A stretch of 44,127 nt of DNA, from the NCBI GenBank assembly GCA_010093705.1, contig MU006091.1, forward strand, positions 1,436,584 to 1,480,710. The letters are read 5' to 3'. Made by a program: the position numbers and the translations under genes. Numbering within the stretch: position 1 is the first letter of the stretch; each line of letters begins with the position of its first letter. This stretch comes from Patellaria atrata CBS 101060. Its lineage: Eukaryota > Ascomycota > Dothideomycetes > Patellariales > Patellariaceae. The notes under the pieces were generated by a model. That model was not told where the DNA came from, ran no database searches, and saw only the letters and a program-made list of their open reading frames with translations. Below, in pieces: positions 31,199-41,351 of the stretch.

Positions 31199-33749
31199 AT
31201 GGCGAATTCAAACCGACGACCCCGCTCTTCCACCTCAAACTCCACGAAAAGTGTTCAGCGCACTCCTTCCCGCGCATCAACAACCAGCCTACAATCTGGC
31301 GCGACGCTGGAAAGCTCTCTTGAAGCCGCTCTTCGCCAAAATCACGCCGAATCACAACCAAAGTCCAAAATGTACACAAATCACTCGTCGTTCCTTCAAG
31401 GTGACAACCCGCTCTTGGAGGCAGTGTATGGCATGCCTATAAACCCAGCTGGTGATGTCGCGAATACCGATATGGGTTCACAATTCCGCTCGATACAAGC
31501 GCGTCAAATGCCCGGCGTTGGTCAAACGTACGTCTCTATGCAGAATGCAGATATCAATAACGCTATCGCAAATGCTGCGATGGCGCATCCTAGTGGGGCC
31601 GAGACTGACGATAAGAAAAAAAGAGGTTCCGGCACAAGTGCAGCAAATGATAAGGAACTTCGTGAACTCCTGCACACCAATCAAAGACGTTCTCTACAGG
31701 ACGTAGCTACGGAAGTCATTGCAGCCGAACGCTCGACGCGCTCTGAGAAGACAAAGCAGCTTTTCGCGATGCTTTGGTAGGACGCGTATCAGATATCACG
31801 CTTCCCTTAGCTAACAATTTCTAGGCTGAAGGAAAGTTGCAGAGCAGTCGATAAAGTCACCGTTCCTCGAAGTCGAGTTTATTCCCACTACAACGCACGC
31901 TGCGGCACAGAACGGGTAGTTCCTCTGAACCCAGCATCATTCGGCAAGCTAGTCCGCGTTATTTTCCCAGGCATACAAACAAGGAGATTAGGTGTTAGAG
32001 GCGAATCCAAGTACCATTACGTTAATCTCAACCTGTTGGAAACCAGTCCTATCCTCGGACAAGATCAGCAACGTCATGAAGCGCAGTCTCGAGCAGCACC
32101 CAGTCCACGCGCATCTATTACTCACATTGATTTCAAGTAAGTATCTCTTCTTCAATGAAACGAAGTCGATTACTAATTATAATTCCTAGTTCAATACAAC
32201 ACCTCCCAGCAGATACGGCTGCTTTCCCGACACAAGATAATAACTTGAGCCCCGAACCACGATCAGCTTCAACTGGAAAGGCTTCAGCTGGTAGGACATA
32301 CGCATATCTAAATGAAGCAGGATTGAATCCAGGCAGTAAATTTCCCGGATCCTATGAGCAGGTCCTGAAATTTCCTTCGATGGAAGACACGTTACTCGAC
32401 GAAAATGTTGATATTGAATTTCCTGATCTATATCAATACCTCCCGCCCAGAACAGATCCAGATGCCGCTCAAGCTCTCATCGCATTGTATAGAACCCACT
32501 GTACATCCTTGATAGACTGTATTCGGTTCGTCAAGGATAAGCAGTTCTTCCGACTATTTGGATCATTTCACGGCAACCTGACAGTCCCAGTGCAAAAGGT
32601 ATTCTCGCTTCCCACCGTTGCGCCATGGATTAATGCTTGTGACTGGTTGATGTACAAGAAGATGATGCGATATCTCCACCAACTAGCCCTGTCGTCCGTC
32701 CCGCAAAGGGTTTGCAAGTTCTTCGAGTCCATTTGGAAAACCCTTCATGACCATATCGTTAAGACTTTTCAAGGTTACCCAGCTCATCTTATTGAGGCCA
32801 AACTTGAACCAGCAACTCTGTTCGCTAACGCTATTAAACGTATGCTAAAGGTCAATACTACAGCGCATGCGGTAGCTGAACTCTTCGTTGGCCAAGACAG
32901 TCCAGATAAGCGCCATCTGATGTGGGCAGACTGGGTGAAGTCCGTCAATCCCAAAGACATTATGGAGAGCGAAGTTCCTAAGTGCACACATAATGGCTAC
33001 GAAGAGGTTTATAAGGTTCTAACGGAGGAAATCCGCCGGTGTCTTCAGCCGTTACCTATGGAGTTCATAGAACAGGGTACTCAATATGAATCTGCGGCTG
33101 TAATGGCAAGCATGGAAATGATCGACACTGAGGAACCTATGGTGAATGGGCTCGACAGGATAGTTCTCTTCCTCAGAAGTCTCCCTACGCGATTCCCCGA
33201 AGCCAGTGCCAGGACTCTACTCAACTGTATCAACGGTGTAGGCTCGGCAGCCCTACGCGATATCGTCATTGAAGGTGGCCAAACTTTTGCTCAATGGAGC
33301 TATGTGAAGTGCTTCGTTGACGAACTCGCCTTTTGGCTTGCAGCATATGGCGGGTTTCTTTCCCACGCCACTCCAGATCCAGCGCAAAAAGACACTCCCA
33401 TGGTGAATGGAAGTCATCCCAACAGTCAAGAGAACAGCCGCTTTCCCAGCGTCAACGGCGATGTCACTACCACACACAATGGTTTTGTGGCCGTCAACAG
33501 TGGGATGAATAGTGGTGGTACGTGATTTCATTTTGGGGTCCCTGGGTACTTTACATGCGAGGTTGACTGACTTGTAGAATAACAGCGGCGCCGGTTTCGC
33601 GGAAGGACACTTTCGATACTCCTATGATGCAGACAGAGAATATCGACGATAGTGGTATTGTGTTGTCGATGGACCATGATCAAGTTCCGATGACCGGTGA
33701 AGAGGCAAACAAATACCTGATGGATAACTTCTCCTACAACATGGCGTGA
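31199..33749 (+). CDS. RFX-family transcription factor
   Basis: Four exons: 31199-31776, 31825-32136, 32190-33517 and 33586-33749; 793 aa. The N-terminal ~150 residues are Ser/Thr/Gln-rich. The winged-helix RFX DNA-binding domain spans about 185-270: LWLKESCRAVDKVTVPRSRV, YSHYNARCG, LNPASFGKLVRVIFPGIQTR and RRLGVRGESKYHYVNL. The long C-terminal part includes the conserved regulatory/dimerisation segments (TDPDAAQALIALYRTHCTSL, ALSSVPQRVCKFFE and TLLNCINGVGSAALRDI). The first intron interrupts the codon of Trp193 within the domain. For intron 3, the acceptor AACAG (33585) is chosen because the earlier TTGTAG leads to an immediate stop. Relatives include yeast Crt1 (represses ribonucleotide reductase genes), RfxA of Talaromyces and CPCR1 of Acremonium (beta-lactam regulation). 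Targets here are unknown. Confidence 0.94.
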
Positions 33750-35929
33750 GGTGATAGAAATGAGCGTTCCTAACGAAGCCATGAACACATGACGTTACGA
33801 CTTGGGAGGTCTTTGGGTCGATTACCTGGATCTTATCTTAGGTGGCTTTTGGCTAAAATTCTGGTTTCACGATGTTATTGCCGTTGTTCTTGTATATTTC
33901 TGTTTCTCCCAGTTCATTCCCAATTTCTTCACTGCGCTTTTCTGGTCCTTGGCTCCTTAACTTTCAACCTGCTTTCTGCTCTGTGAACATTTTTGCTCGG
34001 CGGCTATTGTACCTTGCACTGGAGTTTACCATTATTATCATTTATTATTGGATAGTAGCGTGGGCATTGTACTTGGAAGGTGGCTCTTGTGTTTGGAGGG
34101 AGCAATGCGGCGTCAAATGATGCGTATAACACTTATGGTAGATAGAACGTGCAAACGTACAATCTACTGTACTTCAATATCTTTTTCCGGTGATGATGCG
34201 TTTATCCTGCTCAAGTTCACCCCCGAATCTGCACACTTTTCGAGGGAGTTACCCAGCTTCGCACCAAACAATCTTAGTCATCTTGAGCAGCCGCACAACT
34301 TAGTATTTCAGAGTAAAAGTTCAGCCCTGTATACCCATGCATATCTTGCAAGATACTCCACTTTCGTCGATGATCCAGTTTCCTCCCTAAATCATCTTTC
34401 CAGGAATTTATTCCTCGCCCGCGATTTTGTTCGTTGCAAACCAGCATCTGGGATTGATGATAAAATGTCGACAACACCAACCACGGTAACGAACCCACAA
34501 CCTCCACAGAAGCAAAGCCTCAAATTCCAATCCAACCAAACCACATACCTCACTTCTTCCCCATAGTCCATCTTCAACCACACCAAGATTAGGTAGAACT
34601 ATCTCGCTACCAAAACCCAAATCCCACACACAAAGACTTCCCAAAGTCCAAACACATATGAACCCCCCTCCCCATCCCCCTCCTCCCCTCCCTCTGACAA
34701 CGATACACTTTAATAAAACCCCAATGCTCGTGCCAGCAGAGGTGTCTAAAGTATAAGTCTTACCTGCGCGCACTGGAACCCGGACGGTGATGAGGCTGTC
34801 GCTTTCCCTTTTCCCGTATCTGGTTCTGTGTGCTTCAGGTGATGGGACTGGATGGGAAGGGGGGTGGGGGTGAGTCTGGGGTTGGAGAGGGCACTGGAGG
34901 GAGAAGGGGGAGGATAGGTTGCGTTTTGTAGGTTATTCCTTTTTCCAGGTTGGAATTTCTGGAGCGATAAATGCGGATCGTGGTATTTAGGTTATATGAA
35001 TAAAGCTTCGAAGTGTATCGATAGCTGCCCTCCTCTCACTTTCGATATTAACACGACGTCAGCGAAAAACCGATGTAGCGATTAGGACTTCTTTTTTTCT
35101 TCTTCTCCACCTTGACATGATGGATATCTCCTGCTGAGCCGGATGGTGATGCATCACTTCACTACTGATATATCGAGAACTAAGAATGTCAAACTAGATA
35201 TCGAGATCAAAAATAACGCATTTACCATATTCGATAACCACACCACTAAGGTAAGGTAAGCGGACAACTCAACAACCCAAGGAAGGAGAAAACCCTACCT
35301 TATTCCTCTTCCTCAAATCCACGGGCAATACAATCTTCACTATCCCCACCACTCTAAATTCCTTCAATCAGACCTCAGATATCACCACCTACCCCACAAA
35401 CCCTAAAGCATAAGTCCACCACCTCCTCCTCCCGCCTCACCACAGTAGCGACACATTCCCGCCCACCGTTCCCACCTCTTCAGTCAGACCCCCAAATATC
35501 ACCACCTACCCCACAAATTCAAAGCATAATTCCACCTCTTCCTCCTCCACACTACATATCCCAAAATCCCGCAGCTCAGAGAACACCCTGCAGCTTCCCT
35601 ATAAGACTACCCGGCTCTTCTTTCATTGAAGGTTCAACACCGTCAAGTCGCCAGTTAGTATCAGCGCCAAACGCATGAAAATATGCGCGCACCTTCCGTA
35701 ACCTCCTCTCCTCCTCTCCTCCTCACCCCCGCATCCACGAGAGTTCAACCAAGACCCTTATTTTGCTCTATCCGGGTTCTCTCGAAACGGTATTTATCCT
35801 CTAACCACCGTTCGGGATGTCGTGGTATAAGGGTGGTATGAGTCCTTTTCGAACGGGGCTGGTGCCAATATCGTCGTAGATATCGGTTGAGTTTGTGTGG
35901 GTTGGAGGTAAGGAGGTCGGTAGTACAAA
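33750..35929. other. Gene-poor interval after the RFX gene
   Basis: 3' flank of the RFX gene followed by C-rich low-complexity sequence (34560-34700, 35250-35740). A 33-codon frame at 34465-34566 has a fair ATG context but no family and no evident next exon. The tandem repeat at 35368-35550 and the CCT repeat near 35700-35730 lie here. AAGGTAAGGTA occurs at 35248. Confidence 0.5.
35368..35550. repeat. Imperfect tandem repeat, 116-bp period
   Basis: TCAGACCTCAGATATCACCA from 35368 pairs with TCAGACCCCCAAATATCACC from 35484. The match runs on through CACCTACCCCACAAA, AAAGCATAA and TCCACC..CTCCTCC. Two copies are seen. Confidence 0.7.
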
Positions 35930-36330
35930 TATTTCTTATTACTAGGTATAATAAGGGAAAGTATACCTACTAAGAATTAAGCCATTATTAATGCTCTCCC
36001 GTAGAGTTTTAAACAGGATTTTAAGAATAAGAGTAATAAGATTTTTATTGAATAAATACCGGATTCTTACCTCCTATAAAAGAAATCCTATTCACTAAAT
36101 ATAAGAAATATACTTATCTAGAGTTATTATATTATACCTTATTAAGGTTTAGTATCGAGATATATAATTTTTAACAAGGTTAATAAGGGAGATATTTTAA
36201 AAAAATCAAGAGGGTTTTCTATCCCGGGAATTTTATGGGAGGATGTTTTTATCCCCGCGCGTAAAATAGGGACGGGATACTTAGTAAAAAGTTAATTTAA
36301 GTAGTATTTTCAGAAGAGATAGCGTGTAAG
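35930..36330. other. AT-rich block with RIP-like signature
   Basis: Strongly AT-rich and dominated by TA steps while CA and TG are nearly absent: 36121-36180 has 13 TA, 1 CA and 0 TG by my count. That is the footprint of repeat-induced point mutation (C to T at CpA on both strands) in Pezizomycotina, and suggests a decayed repeat or transposon remnant. No transposase or reverse-transcriptase remnant can be read. Confidence 0.6.
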
Positions 36331-36815
36331 ACGCTGCGTATCATGGTCCTATTATACTCTGATACAGATTTGGGGGAAGTATAAAGTTTTACGTGTTATG
36401 GGTAGAGCGAGGTGGGGATGCCGTTTGAGGAAGCCGTCGGTTGCTCAATGTAAGCTCGAAGCAGAAGGCTGAAGACACATATTGCAGAGAGAACGTAGAA
36501 AAGAAACTGATCGCGTGTTATGATAGTGCATAGTGAGGGGGGGATATGTTAGAGCAGGTCTGACCGAAGTTGTGACTTTGAAAATCTACTTCGCTATCAG
36601 AATCCATAATGGGGTATCTCTACCGGGTTATTTGCCAGCCCCTTTTCGATGTTCGGTGCTCAGTCAGATTGAAGAAAGATCTTTTGTTTGGAGTCTCTCG
36701 TTTTTCAAATATAGTATGGTTTACGAGACAGTTATGGACTAGGTTTTAGGGCTATAGTTGGCTGTAGATCGCAATGCATGTTGGATTTCTTAAGTGGTAA
36801 GTGATTTTGGAGTAA

Positions 36816-37313
36816 TTATAATCGACCCCACAAAATGGAGTTCCCAGTGGACTGGATCGTAGCAATCTCTTGTTGGATAATATGCGCTTGTTTCGGGGGG
36901 TAGATCCTTCGATATCCGACATGGCTGACCACAGGAAGAATGTTATAGGCATTTTCCTTGGTATCGGGAGAGAATATATGGTCGACCCTGCGCTGAGCTA
37001 TATTGAATAGATAACCATCTAAGAGAAGGTAGACATAAGTTGAGTGAGTTGGGAGAGATGTGAAATGTGCGACGTCCCATGGAGATAGTGATCCCCTAAA
37101 TGTTGGTAAAACGACCTCTAAAAGATCTGTCGTTATTTGAGTAGTCGTCCAAGTGACCGCGTTGGGTTGAGAGATGGCCCTAGATAGTTCTTCTTTTCAC
37201 ATGTTCGGCGCATCTAGAGCAACTGTATTTGTCAAGGGTTGACTTTCGAAAGAGTGTTCGTCTAGCGCTGCAAATACGGCCATTGAGTTCAGCAATGGCA
37301 CAAATGTGAACAT
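36816..37313 (-). pseudogene. Coding-like frame of 165 codons broken by TGA; unresolved
   Basis: From ATG at 37311-37313 (A at -3) a frame begins with a secretion-like MFTFVPLLNSMAVFAA. It meets TGA at codon 39 (37197-37199), then stays open in the same frame for 126 more codons to TAA at 36816. The second part reads like real protein (PTHSTYVYLLLDGYLFNIAQ, ENAYNILPVVSHVGYRR). The TGA lies inside a 21-nt stretch, 37200-37180, that begins GTGAAA and ends CTATCTAG; removing it would restore an open frame, but 21 nt is shorter than usual fungal introns. A second coding-like model overlaps: an open frame at 37761-37510, then a GTTAGA..CTTATAG intron (37509-37408) and an exon 37407-37180. I do not recognise either product. 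It may be a pseudogene, a mis-framed multi-exon gene, or chance. Confidence 0.3.
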
Positions 37314-38182
37314 TGTAAAAGGGACATTGTATGTTTAAGACAGCAGGGATCGTGGTAAGAGTAGGCGAGATGAAGAGGTGATAAGGAAAGCTGAGAAATA
37401 CAACACCCTATAAGAAAATCGTTCAGCACCAAGAACCAACATGTCGGTGTGAAGATAAATTGACACAGACAGGGAGGTTTCGCAATAGATTATAGAGTAG
37501 GTTTCTAACCTGATCTACACATTGCATATCCCAGATTTGGTCATCTGGTGTTGGTGGATAGTAAAAATGAAGTGCATTAATAATTGAGACAGGCGGTGAC
37601 TGCGAAATAAGCAACATGCAATTGTTGAAACCTTGAGAGGTAATTGAGGCTTTGACAATGACTGAGGCGATGAAAGATGCTTCGAACTGAGGCTTGATGA
37701 AGCTTTTCGCGACGTTATAACGTCTGCGTGGAAAAATATGGAGACGTGGAGAGGTTATGGGTTAGGGGAGGGGATAAGGGGAGTTAGTAAGCGGCAATGA
37801 AGCATGACTTTTACGAGCAGACCAATCAGAATTGGAATATCTTGGCTATGGATGGGTTGTGGCTGAGCCAACATCGGACGTGCTCTCTTAAGTCTCTTCC
37901 CGTCTTCTCACCCCCAAATCCTTCCAACTATCGCTCCCTTGGCCCCTGTTACAGATTACAGCTTCATAATGAGTCTCTCCTCGAGCAGTTCACTACATGT
38001 CAAAAAGATGTTTAAATTCATAGACCATTTAAAAGAATCACTGCCACCACCAGTGTTGTTCAAGCGGTGGACCACGCGTCAGTGAAAGAGTCTATAGCTA
38101 CCTGGTTTAAAAGCTTCATCTGAGCCTCTCGAATTCTCTATGATAGACCCGAATAAACCGTTGTGACCAATTCTAAGGACCT
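37314..38182. other. Interval upstream of the Zn2Cys6 gene
   Basis: Part of the coding-like minus-strand stretch (open frame 37761-37510) lies here. The remainder is the 5' region of the regulator. No clear promoter element seen. Confidence 0.45.
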
Positions 38183-38233
38183 ATGATACTAATGGGTGCT
38201 CCAGTCACCCAGAAACAAATTCTAGATAGCAGA

Positions 38234-40012
38234 ATGCCATCGGAAAATGGGCAAGCTGCCAAACGCAAGAGAGTATGCGGAGCCAGAGTTAGGACAGGTT
38301 GCTTAACATGCAAGTAAGGACTCCCGTCTTTTATACATCATTGAGGTCGAGCTCGGTAATGTCACTTGACTTCGCCGCTCTTCCAAAATATCGGCTCGCT
38401 TGTATCAGCAAAACTGACCCAGCTCATAGGATAAGGCGAATCAAATGCGATGAGACACACCCCTACTGCAAAAGGTACCGTATGACATCGTACTATTACT
38501 CAAAAAAGCTATCTGACCTTGCATAGATGTACCCAAACCGGGAGAAAATGCGATGGATATGCAAAGCCGGAGGAGAAAAGCTTCCCGAAGACTTCTATAG
38601 TGCTACCCAAACTTGCAACCGACTTGACCTGCATGTTTGGGCATACCAAAGAAGCTCATTACATGGAGTTCTACTTCCACCAAGTTGGACCAAAGCTCGC
38701 TGGACATTTTGATTCCGAATTCTGGCTCCGACTGGTACTCCAACTAGGATGCTCGCAACCAAGCATACGACATGCCACGATGGCTATAGGATACCTATAC
38801 GAGAAGGAGACTAGCAGAAAGACCTCCGATGTTATATCACAGGATCAATCGGATTTCTTTTTACTGCAATACAACAAAGCCATTAATGGCCTCGTGGAAA
38901 ACATGACTCAATCAACAAGACATGTTGAGATCTTGGTTGCTTGTATCCTTTTCATATGTCTAGAGTGCCTTCGTCGCAGCTGTGATCCTTTTTTTGCTCA
39001 CTGTAAGAGTGGACTTTCCATCATTTCTGGATTACGTCAAAACACAGTAAGAGCACTTCCCTCAGCAATGACTTTGGAAACACCTCCGTGTGCTAGTCTC
39101 ATGAAACCTACGTTAAAACCTTTGAGAAATGTGGTTCCTATCTTCGCACGACTAACACTAATGGGCTGCTTGTTTGGACAAGAGATGTTTGATCTGTACC
39201 CCGATCAACGCTTACCGGACATCCCGACAACATTCAACTCAATGCAACAAGCTCGACTTATGCTTATAGACATTATGGTAGTGGCACTAAAATTTATTAG
39301 AAGATGCGCCAGCAAGAAGTACTCTGGACAGTTTACAATGGACGATTCAGATATGCAACGTCTATTGTGTCAACGAGTTGACGAATGGTACGCTTCCTTC
39401 AAAAAATCTCAGGCAAAGTACCGAGAACAATTCGAACAGGGCGTGGAATCGCTCCTGATGTTTTATCTTTGCACAACCATATGGATCTCCTGCAGCACCG
39501 AAACGTCAGAAACGGCATACGACCAACATCTGTCCAAGTTTCAGCGTTTGGTCTCCTTAGCGAACACATTCTACGAGAACTCTACCACAAGTTCAAAGGC
39601 CTCAGATGAATCCCTAGCAGTCTTCTCCTTCGAGATGGATGTTATCGCTCCACTCTATTTCACGGCATTCCGTTGTCGAGATCATGTCACTAGGCATCAA
39701 GCCATAAAGACATTGGAAATGTTTCACCCAAGGAGGGAAGGTTTATGGGATACGAAGAATGCTTTGGCCGTCGCAAAACGAATCGTTTCACTAGAAGAGG
39801 CTAATTTACAGCATGTTGATAAGCTCTGTGCACAATGGCCTGACGGAACTAATAGGATCCATAACGCTCTTTTTGGTCTAGGAACGGAAAATTCAGTGGA
39901 TATTACTTTCGTTTCATTCCCGAATGGCTTGAAGAGCAGAGGATGTGTCTGGAAAGAGGTCGTCTCGACTCAGACGGGCAGTTTGGGTATACCAATACAG
40001 ACGGAGGGTTAA
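38234..40012 (+). CDS. Zn2Cys6 fungal transcription factor
   Basis: Three exons: 38234-38313, 38430-38474 and 38527-40012; 536 aa. Splicing assembles a perfect binuclear zinc cluster CX2CX6CX6CX2CX6C with Cys at 23, 26, 33, 40, 43 and 50 (TGCLTCKIRRIKCDE, then YCKRCTQTGRKCDGY). Both introns fall inside the cluster, and the 45-bp middle exon carries its centre. The rest matches the fungal-specific regulatory domain 2 type (MEFYFHQVGPKLAGHFDSEF; IRHATMAIGYLYE; LEILVACILFICLE-like helices). The protein ends shortly after DITFVSFPNGL..VWKE, as in relatives. In-frame ATGs upstream at 38183 and 38192 could add 14-17 residues; I prefer 38234 for its purine at -3. It binds DNA and likely controls local or metabolic genes; the adjacent GH20 enzyme is a possible target but unproven. 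Confidence 0.9.
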
Positions 40013-40297
40013 GATATACCCCAATCACTTCCGTGATGCTGGAATGGAACACCTCGCTACTCACCTTCGAAATGACACTTCTTAGTCGCTTACCTTCCCG
40101 CATCGCCGAACGCCCCTACACGAACCTTCATATATACCTTTTATAATCCCTATAATCCTTTCAATCGATTTTTAAGTATCCTTCGCTGAAAGCTGCGTAT
40201 TATTTATCGGCCTATATTCCTAATATATTAGCCCCCAGTTCACGGCCGTGAGTTCTTTAATTATAGGATATACAATTTATTTTCAGGCTAAAATTTG

Positions 40298-40543
40298 CTA
40301 TGGTAAGACATTATCACCTTCAGTCACCAAGAGAGCGCTGAGCTGCTCGATAACTCTATCTTCTGATCTTCGGACTGTGGCCGCACTGCTCCCAGACACC
40401 AAGACCCGGTGCTGCTCGATAGTAGCGTCAACTACTACAACGCGAGGATGACTACATTTCACTGGATTTCTCCTGTTTGGCACTTTTCTCATTTGACGGT
40501 GTGAAAGCCGTGGAAAGATCAAAGCAAAGAGTAGGCGGATCAT
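40298..40543 (-). CDS. Unrecognised 81-aa open frame, possible small secreted protein
   Basis: ATG at 40541-40543 with A at -3 and a CT-rich leader (CCTTTCCTCCTACTCCATCC) just upstream in its sense. The first ~12 residues are hydrophobic (MIRLLFALIFP), followed by a basic stretch and a VVVVDATIEQ core. No family recognised. Another frame is open on the opposite strand, so this may be chance. Confidence 0.3.
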   Translation of the reverse strand: MIRLLFALIFPRLSHRQMRKVPNRRNPVKCSHPRVVVVDATIEQHRVLVSGSSAATVRRSEDRVIEQLSALLVTEGDNVLP

Positions 40544-41010
40544 GTTCGAAGATGACTAGATAATGGTGGATGGAGTAGGAGGAAAGGGATGAAGAGGGTG
40601 GAATGACCTCTTATGGGTTATTTGTGAAGGAGATGAGGCGATTCATCTTGTTCTTGTTGCTCGGATTGACATGGCTCTAGGTCTATATAAGGTTATCAGT
40701 GAGAGACGAGCAGCCATTGGAACCGTTCAAAGGGGAACTGTTATTATGGTCTGGGTGGTGCAAGCCTTTTACTTATAGACCACAGTACGGAGTATTCTCA
40801 ATGTATTTGTGCTTCTTCGATTTCGTAAGACTGCAGTGCTTCACTCTTGCTCTGAGTCCTGCAGGCGAACAGTGATATCCATCTATCTACATACTGTCCT
40901 TTTTCGGACTAATGCAGGATTACTAATCATTTTCGTCCAATGATGGAAGCAAAGTAAGTAATTAGCCTAACGTGCGGACAATTATCCACCTTAAGCTGAC
41001 TGCATGTTCA

Positions 41011-41131
41011 CCCCGCGGTGATGCAATGTTGAAGAGGGAACTGAGCTGCGATTTCAATTGCTGTCCATGCATGCGAGTGAGCTTCATTGGTGTACTGTTG
41101 CTATGCGATTAAAGTGCCTTTGATTGCGGGG
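41011..41131. promoter_or_regulatory. Two CreA-type (carbon repression) sites upstream of GH20
   Basis: CCCCGC at 41011-41016 and GCGGGG at 41126-41131 fit the SYGGRG consensus on either strand, 220-340 bp before the GH20 ATG. Such 6-mers are common by chance; the position upstream of a secreted glycosidase makes them plausible. Confidence 0.35.
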
Positions 41132-41293
41132 AAGCAAGTTCCCCTGTTTCCATAGCTATCATAACCTGATCAACAAAACAAGGTACCAAAAGCATCTGGC
41201 CCCCAGCTTCAGTACATGCGGTGCGACTCTGCTGTCGCTTTGCGCCCTCGTATCCATAGACTTGGCGCTCTCATCAATATGGAATGATGGGCA

Positions 41294-41300
41294 ATATATA
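41294..41300 (+). promoter_or_regulatory. TATA-like box of the GH20 gene
   Basis: ATATATA, 52 bp before the start codon, in otherwise balanced sequence. It implies a short 5' leader. Confidence 0.5.
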
Positions 41301-41351
41301 GGTGCATCGTAGCCCTCCACTGACGATGAAACAAAGCTTCGCAGCCTCGTC

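Larger units (their letters stand above)
40013..41351. other. Promoter region of the GH20 gene and 3' flank of the regulator
   Basis: 1.3 kb. It holds a doubtful small minus-strand frame (40298-40543), CCAAT at 40937-40941, two CreA-type sites and a TATA-like box near the GH20 start. Confidence 0.5.

Noticed and set aside
34465-34566. 33-codon frame MSTTPTTVTN...
   Set aside because: No clear next exon and no family; an attempted splice to 34740 gave an unconvincing peptide.
21282-36279. 12-mer AGGGACGGGATA shared by 21282-21293 and 36268-36279
   Set aside because: Chance 12-mer matches are expected in 44 kb; the flanks do not align well enough to claim one repeat family.
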